From contig LNAC01000681.1 in NCBI GenBank assembly GCA_002007465.1, forward strand, positions 248,001-312,000: a stretch of DNA of 64,000 nt. Reading direction: 5' to 3'. Numbering within the stretch: the first letter of the stretch is position 1; each line of letters starts with the position of its first letter. The notes under the pieces were generated by a model, which saw nothing but the letters and a program-made list of their open reading frames with translations, was not told the origin of the DNA and did not search any database. The stretch comes from Ailurus styani (taxonomy: Eukaryota > Chordata > Mammalia > Carnivora > Ailuridae). The position numbers and the translations under genes are program-made. Below, piece by piece: positions 46,881 to 59,007 of this stretch.

Positions 46881-48794
46881 CCCAACCTATGGCAACCACA
46901 TCTGGGTTATAAAAACATGAGATCTCTGAGGTGGACCAACACAAAACCTTACTAATAAATGGTCCACATTGGGTGACAAATTGTCAACACGAGATCTTTA
47001 GAAAGTATGGAAACCAGGTGTATTCTGAGAGGGCGTGTCCTCACCACAAAGCCTGTTGTAGATCCCAGTCTGGAGAGGGCAGGCAGAGTACAGGAACTGA
47101 TATCCCTGCCACTCGGGTTTCTGGTATCTTTCACCGAATGGCCCACATCATAAGTGATTTGAGATATTCACATTCTCAGAATATTGACAAGCACCTGCAG
47201 GACCTGCCCGTCTGCAGAGAAACTTGTTTAGTTCTAAGTGAACCATATCTTCCTGCAGAAGGTCATGGGGAAGACAGGGACCAGTCTCTGCCCACTGCTT
47301 TTTCCCTTCAGTTGGTCAAGAAAATTCAGTGCCCCGATAGCCGCACGTGTGCACATGTGTGCACGTGCACATGCTTGTGCAAACGTATGTGTAGCAGGGA
47401 AGGGGAATGACTGCCCATTCTTTACTTCCCAGGGCCACAGGACTATGGCAGAACAGTGGTGACATCTTTGCAAATGAAAAGAGGGTAGGACATTATGTCC
47501 TCAAACACCTGGCCAGCCCTCTGTGGGAAATGTTCTCACACTCCCTCACGTAACAGACAGCACATCCCCGTGTTTATGTTATGCGGGGCCATGTGGTCCC
47601 TCAATCCCGAGCTGTGGGAACCCACTGAAGGAGGAAACATGGCCATTAAGGAAAACAAAAATGTTAGTAAACATGAGTTAACCTAACACACAATTTGTGA
47701 GCTCCTTAGAAGTGCTATGGTACAGACTAATGATTTTCTTTTTAGCTTTCATCAGGGTTGGCAAATTCCCATCAGCACTAGTCTCAGGTAATTTGGTTTC
47801 GTATTTTAGAATAATGTGTATGGTCTGTGACCAACACCCTAGACTTCCCATAGTTATGGATCCCCTGACCCTGATTGGGCCAGCAAGTGGGCAGGGATCA
47901 CAAGGCAATTTTCTGGCTTATTCCAGAGCCTGTAGGCTATTGCTTTCTGTTGTTGTGGCTGCCATTACAAGTACTGGGTCACAATCTGGAACAAAACCTA
48001 AAGCCTCATCCTGCAGACATCACTTCTTACAATTGCCAGAGTCTTCTACCAAGGATAAACCTTAATGATGCTTCCCGTGGGGGGCTGGCCCACAGCCCAC
48101 TGGTGTCCTGTGGGCCTCCTGGTTTTTGCAGAGGAGGCAGGCACCAGGGTATCAAGACACTGCAGGCTAGACATTCAGCAGTTTGCCCCTTTCCCAGAGC
48201 ACAGGCACATTGCATCCAGAATGGGGTTGGGATGACACATCCTAATTAAAGGCTGAAGAAATTTTGTGTTGTGACTATAGCATCAGCTGCCAATGTAGCT
48301 TGTGCACCATCTCTTCTGTTCTTCAAATGTCGGAAAAATGTAAGTGTACAAGTGTGGCAGTGCCTATAGCTGGGGAGGAGAAGGCTTTCATCTCAGGATT
48401 GGCTCTGAGGACTAGTGGTGGCTGTCCGGAGGACTTGTCAGGCTGAGCCCAGGCTTGGCTGGCAAGAGCTCCAGATTGATTAATCATGTCTGCCATCAGA
48501 GCAGGCACTGGGATACTGGGGTTGCTGTCCGATACTTTGCCAACGTGGTTTATAATGTGGATTTCTAAGAGGGGTTCTGTAATGCCACTGTAATGACAGT
48601 GACCAACTCTCTCCCCTCATCCCTTTCACAAAAATATTCCAAGGATTTCCTCATTAGATGAAACTGAGTCCTTACTCACTGATTGTCCCTGCAAAACAAA
48701 GAGCAGCCAGAGAAAAGACTAAAGAATCATGGTTATCTCTGAGATTGTCTGAAGTTCCTCAGTAGGGCTATGCTGGGCATTCAAGGGGCTGGTT
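46881..48794. other. Single-copy non-coding sequence
   Basis: 1.9 kb without gene. 47340-47392 is an alternating purine-pyrimidine stretch rich in 'cacgtg' and 'gtgcac'. Frames of 159 codons (46931-47410) and shorter show no family. Confidence 0.4.
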
Positions 48795-48985
48795 ACAGGG
48801 AAGAGTGCAAGCTTTGTATTTGAATCATGATCCACCACTAGCTGAGAGACCTTGAGCAGGTTACTTTGCCTCTCTGAGTCTGTTTCTCCATCGATAACAT
48901 GGAACAAACAATCCCTACCATCCTGAACGGATGTGAAAATTAGAACTTGCTTATGCAAAGATTAAGGAATTTGGCTGAGTCCTGT
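48795..48985 (+). repeat. MIR SINE
   Basis: 'accactagctgagagacctt', 'gagcaggttactttgcctct' and 'ctgagtctgtttctccatcg' are the conserved MIR centre. Confidence 0.8.
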
Positions 48986-49114
48986 AGGAAAGATAAAGCT
49001 ATGCATGGTTGAGGAATGGGGAGTTCTGGTTTATAGGACATTCTGATAACTTGTCTCAACACCATAACTGAATAACCACTTTTCCCTCAGATCTTTGGGT
49101 GGAGTAATGGGAAA

Positions 49115-49320
49115 AGCCATGGGATGAAAATCAGAAGACCTGAACACACATTCTACGTTAGCTACTTCCCAACTGGGGTATCTTAAAAAACTGACCTCGC
49201 CGAGCTTCAGGGTCTCCTTCAGTGACACAGTGAATGCTAGCATCCCCACCATTAGGATGATTTCAACCATACAATTGGTATGAAAGTGTCTGCTTCACAG
49301 TAGCTACTCAAAAACTACAT
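49115..49320 (+). repeat. Diverged MIR-related SINE
   Basis: 'tcagaagacctgaacacaca', 'cttcagggtctccttcagtg' and 'cacagtagctactcaaaaac' follow MIR order but with heavy decay. Confidence 0.45.
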
Positions 49321-49329
49321 ATCAAATCT

Positions 49330-50270
49330 TAAATTTTTTAAAACTTTTATTTGGTAATACATGTCATCTTTTTTAAAGAACAGTTTCAGATTTACAAAAA
49401 AACTGGGGAGATAGTACAGAGAGCTCCCATATCCCCTGCCCATGGTTTTCCCTATTATTAACATCTTACACTGGTGTGGTGCATCTGTTAGAATTAATGG
49501 ATCAATACGGACCCATTATTATGAACTGACATTCATGATTCATTCAGAGTCCCTTAGTTTTTACCTAATGACTGACCCTGTTCCATTCCAGAATTGCACA
49601 TTACATTCTGTTGGCTTCTCTCCAAAGGCTCCTCTCGTCTGTGACAGCTTCTCAGACCTTTCCTTGTTTCCAGTGACCTTTATAGTGTAGGAGTATTGGT
49701 CAGTATTTTGTAAGATGTCCATCTTTTGGAATTTGTCTGATTTTTCTTGTGATTAGACTGGGGATGAAGACCACAGAGGAAAGAGGCATTCTCATCACAC
49801 CATTGCAAGGGCACTTCCATGACCTATCACTGTTTATATTGACCTTGATCACCTGGCTGAGGGACTGTTTGTCAGAGTTCTCTACTGCAAAGTTACTCTT
49901 TTTCTCCCATTCCATATACTACCCTTTGGGAGGAAGTCACTATGCAAAATCCACACTTAAGAAAAGAATTATGTTCTAACTCCTCGAGGGTGGAGTATCT
50001 GCATAAATTATTTAGAATTGTCCTACAAGAGAGATTTGTCTCTTCCCTCCATTTATTTATTTTTCAATCATTTATCTATATTAAAATGAACTCATGGGTA
50101 TTTATTTTATACTTCAAGTCATAATATAAAACTATTTTATTTATTTTGCTGTCCAAACTGTTCCAGGTTTGGCCATTGGGAGCTCTTTCTGTTGGCTTCT
50201 GTGTCCTCTGACATACTACCATCAGTGTACATTTTTTAAAACACTTCCTTGCTTTCTGACACTACAAGAC
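49330..50270 (-). mobile_element. L1M 3' UTR, antisense
   Basis: Matches the long L1M-type 3' tail: 'tcttacactggtgtggtgca', 'gtccatcttttggaatttgt', 'ttgaccttgatcacctggct', 'tgcataaattatttagaatt' and 'tttggccattgggagctctt'. No coding content. Confidence 0.8.
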
Positions 50271-50279
50271 ATCTTTTGT

Positions 50280-50336
50280 GTCTTCTCTTTCACTGTTCTC
50301 TCTCTCAAATAAATAAAATCTTTAAAAAAAGTCTTC
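50280..50336 (+). mobile_element. 5'-truncated SINEC, tail only
   Basis: 'ctctctcaaataaataaaat' plus poly-A, with 'gtcttct' on both sides (50280, 50330) as a possible target duplication. The tRNA-derived head is absent. Confidence 0.65.
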
Positions 50337-51275
50337 TAACTCTTCATTTTGAAATAATCGTAGATTCAAAGAAAACTACAAAGAATTGTATAGGGAAGTT
50401 CCATGCACCTTTTCTCCAGTCTTCCCCAAAGTTAACATTTTGTGCAACAAGATAAAAAAAAAGAAAGTTGACATTTGTACAATCTACAGAGTTGTTTTGG
50501 ATTTCTCCAATTACACATATACTTGTGTGTGTGTCTGTGTATGTATGTAGTCCTATACAATTTTATCACATGTGTAGCTTAACATAACCACCACCACAAT
50601 CAAGATCAGGTGCTACTCAATCACCATATTGTTCCCTTATAATGATTTCCTCTCCTATCCATCCCTAACTCCTGACACCAGTAATCTGTTCTCCATCTCT
50701 ATAGTTTTATTGTTTCAAGAACATTATATAAATGAATCACACAATAAACAACATTTGGGATTCGCTGTTTTCATTCAACCAATTCTGTTGAGATTCACCC
50801 AGGCTGTCGTGTATATCAATCATTCATGCCTTTTATTGCTGTGTAGTATTCCACAACATGGCTGTCTAGTTTAATCATTAGTTTAAACATTCCCTGTTGA
50901 AGGACATCTTGGGCAGTTTCTAGTTTGGGGCTATTTTGAATAACACTGATATAAACGTTTTTGAACATAGTATTTAGTACATGAGTTTTCATTTCTCTGA
51001 GATAAGTGCCCAAGAGTACACTTGCTGAGTCATCCGGCAATCTGTTCTAAGTTTTAAAAGAAACTGCCACACTGTTTTCCAAAATGGCTGTGCCATTTTA
51101 CATTCCCACTAGTGATAGCTAAGTGATCCAGTTTCTCTGCATCCTTGCCAGCATTTGGTGTTGTCACTATTTTTTATTTTAGTCTTTCTGGTGAGCGTGT
51201 ATTAATATCTCTCTATGACTTTAACTTATGTTTCCTTAACATTGGCCATCTTTTCATGTTCTTATCTGCGAATCA
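50337..51275 (-). mobile_element. L1M 3' region, antisense
   Basis: 'ataaccaccaccacaatcaa', 'ctgttgaaggacatcttggg', 'cactgttttccaaaatggct' and 'tgttgtcactattttttatt' follow the reversed L1M order. Could be the same insertion as 49330-50270 or a second one. Confidence 0.75.
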
Positions 51276-51494
51276 AATTTTAAATGACAAAAATAAAGTA
51301 ATAAAAATATATGTGTATATATATATATTGTCAAACTACTAAACGTGGGCAAATTTTTCTTAGAGTCAGGAAGTATCCACTTAGGGCTCTTTGGATTGTT
51401 TTTTTAGGAGCTCAGAATCTTCCAGCAGGCTGCTGAACATGCAGAGGTGATAGGAGATTGAGCCCACGTATTCCCTCAGCTGAGGTAACAGTGG

Positions 51495-51690
51495 GTGTTA
51501 GTTGAACACTTACTTTATACCAAGTGAGACCAGGCATTTGCATTTCTTTGAATGCTCCCACAAATCTGCAGTGAGGTAAAAGAGAGCAAGCACTTTACTA
51601 TTTGCCCAAACAGATAGCAACTCAAACAGCCAGAATTTAAAACTAGGCCTATGAGACTCCTCTTGTACTCTCTATTAGAGCATTTTCTGA
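51495..51690 (-). repeat. MIR SINE, antisense
   Basis: 'tgaacacttactttatacca', 'agtgaggtaaaagagagcaa' and 'cagccagaatttaaaactag' fit the reversed MIR. Confidence 0.6.
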
Positions 51691-52089
51691 TGAGAGTCTG
51701 GAGCAGAATAGGGACCAAGATTCTGGATGATTGAACTTTACTTTACAGTTGCATATTCGGGTCCTTCAGTTTCTGGCCCCGATTAGATGAACATAAAGCA
51801 AATTAAAATGCATTTTATCTACAGTTGCTTTTTTACCTTTTATCACTTTGCTTCCTGAGGCACCAGAAAATATTCTGATTCCTATTATCCAACCCTTCAT
51901 CTCTAATTTTAAAAAGCCTATTAAGGCCAGTTTATCATCTTTCCTCAGATTTTTACATCAGAGACACATTCTGCCACCCAAGGCAGGCTCCCTTCAAAGG
52001 CATCACATAGCTTTGCATGAGCATCCCTGCTATGGGTCCCAGAGAAGCAGACCTGGCAGTGAGCCCGGGGAAGCCGTGGTGGGACAAAC
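51691..52089. other. Single-copy non-coding sequence
   Basis: No gene recognised. A 123-codon frame (51848-52219) overlaps the probable MLT1-like end. Confidence 0.35.
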
Positions 52090-52235
52090 AGCCACTGGGC
52101 CCCCAGGACTCTGCAGAGTAGCCAGCACACTAGCTCAGGCTTTTCTGAGAGACAGTAATACAATTCTTCCTTGTTTAAGCCACCGTCCTTCTGGGTCTCT
52201 GTCACATACCCACATCTAACCAATGCAGATAGTAG
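52090..52235 (+). mobile_element. Possible MLT1-type MaLR LTR end
   Basis: 'cttccttgtttaagccaccg', 'ctgggtctctgtcacatacc' and 'ctaaccaatgcagatag' resemble the end of MLT1-type LTRs. Weak evidence. Confidence 0.35.
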
Positions 52236-53071
52236 CCCAATGAGCTGCCCTGTCTCACACACCTCCTTTCTCTGCCCCCTGAAGACAAGGCTGATCTATC
52301 CCCACCCAGGGGCGCTCTCATGACCTCAGTGCTCCAGACACTACCAACAATTTGGAGCTGCCCCATGAAATGAACCCAATTCTATTCCTGTCTAGAGGTG
52401 AAAGATGCCTCAACCATATCCCAAAGACTCCTTTTCCACAAACAAGCATGTGGCCCTATTGGTCTGTGAAGTAACCTGTGGCCTTTGAGATAACCTACTC
52501 TCGTTGGATTTGCAGGGGAGGATACAGAAGGAGTGAGACTTTTAATGGTGCCCAGGAATCTGGCCTTGCCCACTTGAGGACATCCAGCCACGGTTCATGA
52601 ATAGATTTGTATTCAGAATTTATATTCATCTGGGTCTGCTACTCAACATTCTGCAGCAAAAGGAAGGTACCCCTTGGAGCAAAGATGTATCTTCCAAACC
52701 CCTTGCCCCCCATTTAGCTCCTTGCAGAAATTCTTGGAATGGTTTTTTGAAAAGAGGGAGGGAGCAAGACCGGCACCCACAGAGAAGGCCCACATTCATC
52801 AAAGACCCAGGACAGCTCCAACTGGGTTGTATTTATTGTTTAGAGGCAGATTGGCTTTCCTACCTCTGGGCTGCTTGCTTGTAGAATGCACAAACAAACA
52901 CATCCTGGGGGCCATCCAGACTCTGAGGAGTATGGTGTCATGATCAAGAGTGTCAGTTCCTTCATTAGAAGAATCATCTTGGAGCCATACTAATCGCAGA
53001 TATTTGGACGTGAAGCTTCTTGATTAGATCCACTGAAGATCTTGATTAGATCCACTGATCTAGGCAGCAGT
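52236..53071. other. Single-copy sequence with a 22-bp duplication
   Basis: No gene recognised. A direct repeat of 'cttgattagatccactga' occurs twice at 53020-53060 with a 22-bp period. Confidence 0.45.
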
Positions 53072-53865
53072 GATATTGTGATTTCCAATAAGAAATATAC
53101 ATTGGGTCTTCCTCTGGTTCTGGCACAGAGCAAAACCCTAGGAATTTCCTAAGAGAACTAGGGCTGGTGTCTCCTGTTATGCTAATGAGGCCAATTTGGG
53201 ACTGCACCTAAGGATGGGAGCGCAGTTCCCAGGAAAACTGACCAAGGGATTAGAGAGTTGGAACTTTCAGTCCTTCCCCCCTGATCTCTGGGAAGGGAGA
53301 GGGGCTGGCGGTTGAATCAATAGCTAATGGGCAAAGATTGATTAAAGCTTTAATCAATCACGCCTATCTAATGAGCTTTCCATAAACCCTCAAAAGGATA
53401 AGGTTTGGCAAGCTTCCAGGTTGATAAACACTTGGAAATTTGGAGACAGTGCTAGGCTCAAATAGGGCATGGCTTTTCCTATACTTTGCTCTGCTCATCT
53501 CTTCCATGTGGGTATTCTTGATTTATAGCCTTTTAATATAGTAAGTCAAATGCTTCTAAGACTTTTGCATGCCACTATAGCAGCTCTAGCAAATTAACCA
53601 AACTCAAGTAGGGGGTCACGTGCCCTCTGATTTACAGCCAGTCCATCAGAACCTGGACTTGTGATTGGCACATCTGAAGTGAAGGGCAGCTTCGTGACTG
53701 AGCTCTCAACCCATGGAATCCGATGCTGCCCCCAGGTAGATAGTGTCAGAACTGAGATGAACTGTAGGCCACTCAGCTGGTGTTGTGAAGCATTCCTTGG
53801 ATGTGTGGTGGAACCCCCTTCTTCCACCTCTCACACATTAGAAATCGCCTGTCAGAGCCTCATAG
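53072..53865 (+). mobile_element. Solitary retroviral-type LTR, decayed
   Basis: About 800 bp of non-coding sequence resembling an old endogenous-retrovirus LTR: 'accctaggaatttcctaaga', 'gagcgcagttcccaggaaaa', 'aaaccctcaaaaggataagg', 'ctagcaaattaaccaaactc' and 'ggtagatagtgtcagaactg'. The polyadenylation-site region ('ttatagccttttaatatagt') is decayed. No gag, pol or env sequence is seen, so it is a solo LTR. Family not assigned. It contains a 24-bp perfect palindrome at 53336-53359. Confidence 0.65.
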
Positions 53866-54846
53866 AGCCAACCGTCTATAAGCAGAGCATTGCTAGATCA
53901 TGGGAAGAGGTTCCTTCTCAGGATAACACAGTTGCAATGTCAGGTCAGCTAAGCTATGCCAAAGCCCCTACAGTTTTTGTTTTATTTTTCATGTACCATC
54001 ATAAGTAAAACTTTTGCATTAGTACAAAAGCATGGAATCTTGACTTTGGTTTTCTCAACTTATAAAGCTGCTTTCAATAGTTTTATTTCATAGACTTTTG
54101 TCAGTTAAAAAATTGCTCTGGGAAGCCACCTTACTTCCCCACCAAAAACTACCATTGGGACCACACTGATGCAGTAATAGCATGTACGGGGTTCACTTCC
54201 TGTGGGAGGGACCCAGCAAACAAGTCAGTAAGATGTGCCCCCAGGTCACAGGATTGACCGAGTACTCATGTTCATATACAGCTCCCTGACCCCCAAGGTC
54301 ATATCAGTAGTCTTGAGAGAAGAAAAGTAAGAATGCAGCCTGGCCAAGGAGTATCAGGGTCAGAACTTCCAAGTCAAGCTTCTACTCCACAGGGCATGGG
54401 CTGGACTTGTAAGGGAGCCCTCTAGTTCTGGGCCACACAAGCAGAGTCTGATGCCATAAATGAGCATAGAACATGCAGACAGGGGCAGTAATGGCAGGCC
54501 AGGTTGACTTGGGGGGCACTGGCTTTTATTCAGATCCTGGGTGCGAGCCCTTCATTCAAGCCTCCAGAGTCCTGGGCAAGAAGCATCCCCTTTGTCCCCT
54601 GACCATTCCCTGTCTGGGTCCTACTTATCCCACTCCTGGGGTATGTGGACCCCTCATCCTGTCAGAACCACAGTTCTGTCACTTCTACATCCAACTTAGA
54701 GACACCTGCCCTGCCACCTCCAGGAGGATCCACAGGAGGAAAGGCATGGCCACCGTGGATGCTGTGGAGAGCTGTCCATGGTTCTGGCGCTCTGGCCCTC
54801 AGCACTGTCTCTCAAGTCTTAGCCAGTGTGACAGTTTTCTTGCAAC
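53866..54846. other. Single-copy non-coding sequence
   Basis: No gene recognised. The 147-codon frame from 54473 runs into a SINEC. Confidence 0.4.
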
Positions 54847-55065
54847 GAAAACCTTGTGGGGCGCCTGGGTGGCTCAGTGGGTTAAGCCTCTGCCTTTGGC
54901 TCAGGTCATGATCTGAGGGTCCTGGGATCTAGCTCCGCATTGGGCTCTCTGATCGGTGGAGAGCCTGCTTCCCCCTCTTTCTCTGCCTGCCTCTCTGCCT
55001 GCTTGTGATCTCTCCTCTGTCAAATAAATAAATCAAATCTTTAAAAAAAAAAAAGAAAAGCTTGT
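54847..55065 (+). mobile_element. SINEC with target duplications
   Basis: The body spans 54858-55054: 'gggcgcctgggtggctcagt', 'gggttaagcctctgcctttg', ending 'gtcaaataaataaatcaaat' plus poly-A. Target duplication 'gaaaaccttgt' (54847) and 'gaaaagcttgt' (55055), one mismatch. Confidence 0.96.
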
Positions 55066-55614
55066 TTGTGGGCAGGGGGAAAGCTTGCCTGTGAGCGACT
55101 TCCCCTCAGTCAACCAGCGGCCCAGCCCTGGCTCAGGCAGACGGCCTCTGGGCTCTCTCTGTGCCTTCTGAGTGCCACACACCTGTGCTTACACTTCTCA
55201 GAGCCCCCCGGTCCACAGTCTGGTGAAATATGATGAGCTCTGTTTCCTCTTGGCCCCTGTGCATTAGAGCAATTTTGACCCTCAGATGACAGCAGGGCCT
55301 ACAGAGCAAAGCAGAGACGCTGGGGCTTCCCTAACACTGCTAAACCCATTTCCAACCTTATCGTCAACCAGGACCCTCTGCCCAGAATCACTACTTTTTG
55401 CTAACATCTTGTACAAATGCCACATCCATGACATACTGGAAAGAACGGTTTTGCTGCAGCAGCCCCCCTTTGGGGGCAGACACTGATTAAGTTAGCCCTT
55501 CTTTCCGTGGCTCGTCTGACTTAGCATCAGGGTTCTGTCTATGCCTGCCATCGCATCTCAGAGCTCTCTCCTGACAATGACAATGGCCCTATATGTGACC
55601 ATCCTCTCTTATTA
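55066..55614. other. Single-copy non-coding sequence
   Basis: No gene or repeat recognised. Confidence 0.4.
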
Positions 55615-56055
55615 CCCAGGGTGCATTCCAACACCCCCAGTACATGCCTGAAACCATGGATAGAGGCAGACCCCCATTTACACTATGTGTTTGTCCTATA
55701 TGTACATACCTATGATAAAGTTCAATTTACACACTAGGCACACGAAGAGATTAACAACAATAATTAATAATAAAATAGAACAATAACAATATACGAAAAG
55801 TTAAAGGAATGTGCTCTCCCTCTCTCTAAATACCTTATTGTACTGCACTCACCCTTCTTCCCTTGATGATGTAAGGTGGTAAAATGTCTACATAATGAGA
55901 CTGAGGAAGGTGAATTGCTTGCCCAGTGCACGGAAGGGCACTGTGACCTTCTGACCATGCATCAGAAGGAGGACCATCTGCTTCTGGACCAGGGATGACC
56001 ACAGGTAACTGAAACCATGCGAAGAAAAACCCTGGATACAAGGACCTCCTGTACT
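55615..56055. mobile_element. Tigger-like (TcMar) non-autonomous DNA transposon
   Basis: 'gcctgaaaccatggatagag' at the left and 'aggtaactgaaaccatgcga' at the right are inverted-repeat-type ends of Tigger elements. Inside are 'aataattaataataaaatag', 'accttattgtactgcactca' and 'accttctgaccatgcatcag'. No transposase. Confidence 0.7.
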
Positions 56056-56336
56056 CCAAAGGCAGTTCTGCTTGAGCTCCTCACAAAGGAGGAAGGAATC
56101 CACAGACGGATACCTAAGTGGACTTACCTGCCTTCTTGGGTCTAGGATCTAGAAAATGGCACTCTCATTTCAACTGCTAAATAATTGGCTTTTAAGTAGT
56201 ATGTGTGATTGGAAGAGAGTGTGTGCACATTTACCACGTTAAACTGATATTACATCAGTTACACCAGGCATATCAGTTATATCAGGAATAACCTATGTTA
56301 TACCATGTAGGGCATTTTCCTGTGGCTTTTCACATA

Positions 56337-56584
56337 TCGAATCAATGAAATTTTTTTTTAAATTCTTTTTTTAAAAAGATTTTATTTTATTTATTTGACA
56401 CACAGAGAGAGATTACAAGTAGGCAGAGAGGCAGGCAGAGAGAGGGAGAGGAGGAAGCAGGCTCCCTGCTGAGCAGAGAACCCGATGCGGGCCTCGATCC
56501 CAGGATGCTGAGATCATGACCTGAGCCGAAAGCAGAGGCTTTAACCCACTGAGCCACCCAGGCGCCCTCGAATCAATGAAATTT
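56337..56584 (-). mobile_element. SINEC, antisense, with 17-bp target duplications
   Basis: The body spans 56354-56567: 'taaaaagattttattttatt', a GA-rich middle, 'aggctccctgctgagcagag', 'taacccactgagccaccca' and 'ggcgccc'. Perfect target duplication 'tcgaatcaatgaaattt' at 56337-56353 and 56568-56584. Confidence 0.97.
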
Positions 56585-56918
56585 ACTAGCAGTGGGGGGA
56601 GAAGAAGGTGGATACCACCTTGAAGAAAGAAATCCTTATGCATTTTGAGACTCCAATTAGAGATTCTTCAGAAAAGAAACAGTTGTCTTGAAAGCCAGAC
56701 TTCACTGATGCAGAAAAGTTCTAAATTCAAAAGCTTCTATTTATATGAGATGAACAAGCATTGGCCACTGGCCATGACAACATGGAGTGCTGCCTTAAGA
56801 TGTGGTATGTAGGGAAGCAGGAAATGGTGTCAGAGGACAGGCCGCCACCCAGAAGGGGGAAATCCCTCCTGGCACTGGCAGATGCTTAGAGAAATCTGAA
56901 GGAGCTGCTTCTTGAATT
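56585..56918. other. Single-copy non-coding sequence
   Basis: No gene or repeat recognised. Confidence 0.4.
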
Positions 56919-56973
56919 AAGATATTGTTTGGTAGGGGCGCCTGGGTGGCTCAGTTGTTAAGATGTTGCTTGG
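56919..56973 (+). mobile_element. SINEC head-only fragment between direct repeats
   Basis: Only about 27 bp of the SINE head ('ggggcgcctgggtggctcag') at 56933-56959, between the similar 'aagatattgtttgg' (56919) and 'aagatgttgcttgg' (56960). There is no body or A-tail. Confidence 0.8.
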
Positions 56974-57959
56974 GCCTCCATGAAGAGTTGGGTGAAAGGA
57001 ACCAGATAATAAAAATCTCAATGGACACCTCAGCTAGGTTTGGAGCAAGCCCAAGAGCGCCAGGCTGGTTGTCCTGGTAGTACCCTTACCCTGGCAGAAG
57101 GTGGCGCTAGATAAATGCCTGAGAAGGGAACACACAACCCATGGAGGGGACAGTTCCTGGGTTCCGCCATGGAAAGGGATGAGAGCACAGGGGTCTGAAG
57201 ATGAGGACTGGCGTGGTGCCAAGGAGGCCGCAGGTATATGGCCGCAGGTGAATTGAAGGTGCAGATCTGGGACTGCAGTCTTGAATGCCAGCGCCGTATT
57301 TCAAAGGCTGCTTGGGGCTGCCTGCTCCTCAGAGAGCCCAGGCACCAGGCTGTCAGGACTCAGACCTGGAACTGAGGCTATTGAACGGAAGCGGTGGCTC
57401 TGAACAGAAAGACACTAACAGTGTTACAGGGAGAGGTGAATCTCTCCCAAGCCAGCCCCACTCAACAGGAGGAATATGGGCTCCTGAGCAAGACAGGCAC
57501 AGTTACCATCCTGCTCAAGACAAAAGCTAGCCAGAGCAGCTCCACGTCATCACAGCACCTTCCCTTCCTCTGCTTCTGAGCCCCTAGGTTGTCTACTTGG
57601 AGCTTAGGCACCTTCGCTGGCCTGACGTGCAGCAGTGGGGGGAGCTCAGAGCTCAGCTGGAAGGGGCACAGTCTCTGTGGCCTGGAAACAGGATGGGGCA
57701 GTGGCGTGTTGAGAAAGACCAGCAGTGGGTGCACATTGATGAGGCAGAGGAGGATGAGGCCCAGGGGCAACAGAGATCCTCCCATACCCTCCAGCCAGTC
57801 TGCCTTAGAGCGGTTTCTGACTCCAGTTGGCTTATCTAAAAGCACTGGACTTTCAGACCTGATTTGATTGTTCCCTGTTTGGATCCCCAAGCCTTGCTGG
57901 TAGAACTTGACCCTGAGCAGTGCTCCTTCATGGTCCTACCACATGTATATCCTGACTCT
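56974..57959. other. Single-copy non-coding sequence
   Basis: Frames up to 142 codons (57462-57890, minus) overlap opposing frames and have no family resemblance. Confidence 0.4.
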
Positions 57960-58105
57960 TTTGAAGCACTTACTGTGAGTCTGGCTGGCCTTGTTCTCAG
58001 CTCTTTACAACTATTGTGCCCATTTTACAGATAGGAAACTGAGGTCAGCTAACCAGTAAGTGGCTAAGCGAGGCCTTGAAACCAGGTCCTGTCTGGCTCC
58101 CATGC
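57960..58105 (-). repeat. MIR SINE, antisense
   Basis: 'cccattttacagataggaaa', 'ctgaggtcagctaaccagta' and 'aagtggctaagcgaggcctt' are the reversed MIR core. Confidence 0.8.
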
Positions 58106-58179
58106 TCATGTGTTATGGCTTCCTTCTTGTGCATAAACCCCTTGGGTCTTATTTCCACCCTCACTGAGATTGCCTTGTC

Positions 58180-58310
58180 TCATGCCCTGGCCCTTCTCCC
58201 CCACTGCATGCTCCAGGAGGGTAGGCACTACAGTGGGGGATTTCTCACTGTTTATTCCAAGGCTGTACAGTGCTGGCCAGAGTCGGGGTCTGTAAGTCTC
58301 TGTAGAATGA
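58180..58310 (+). repeat. L2-type LINE 3' end
   Basis: 'gcatgctccaggagggtagg', 'cactgtttattccaaggctg' and 'gtctctgtagaatgaatg' follow the L2 end. Confidence 0.5.
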
Positions 58311-59007
58311 ATGCGGGGTGGGGGGTTGTTGAGGAACTCTATTTTCTCAGATAGTGTCTAGGTTCTGGAAGTATTGTCTGAACTGAGGAGGACCTTAGAG
58401 ACTTACCTCATCTACAGAAAACTGCTCCCCAGAGATAAGGCAGAGTTCTTTACCCTTTGCACTGGAAAGTAGGTCTCTTCTGATATCTCAATTTTCAAAC
58501 CTCCTGAGCCTGAATTTCTCCTTTTCTCTCCATCATGGATCATTATAGGCAGAAGAATATGTATGTTTCTGCCTTTCCACCAAAATGATCATTTTAATAC
58601 ATTTCTAAGAAACCCTAGTTTCTGGTGTAGCTGACCCACGTCTGCCACCTTAGCACTTCATCTCAGGGCTCCTCAGGCAGAAAAGGTGTGGTCTGTCTTT
58701 CTTCCTTTCTCTTTGTCTTTCCCCCCTCACCCCATCACCATCCCCTTCTCCTCTCTCTTCTCCCTCCTCCCATCCCTCCTTCTTCCTTTCCTTCCTTCCT
58801 CCTTCTCCCTCCCTTCCCTTTTTTCTGCAAAATAACCTAGAATATATTCAACATAATTAAACATATGGGAGGGCATAAACAAAATAAAATGTAAATATCT
58901 CTGTCCTTATGATTCCATCTCTGGACTCTCTCTCAGGAAGTTGACTGTCTTTTTTTCTCTTGCCTTATTTTCTAAAGCTCTTATTATCATTCCTTATAGC
59001 TCTGTTT
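58311..59007. other. Single-copy sequence with a pyrimidine tract
   Basis: 58695-58825 is a long CT-rich tract (TTCC and CTTCC units). No gene. Confidence 0.5.

Noticed and set aside
47340..47392. Z-DNA-forming or E-box cluster
   Set aside because: Short alternating GTGCAC/CACGTG run next to other low-complexity TG sequence; common in mammalian DNA.
53020..53063. CRISPR-like or satellite repeat
   Set aside because: Only two 22-bp copies in a mammalian genome; a simple local duplication.
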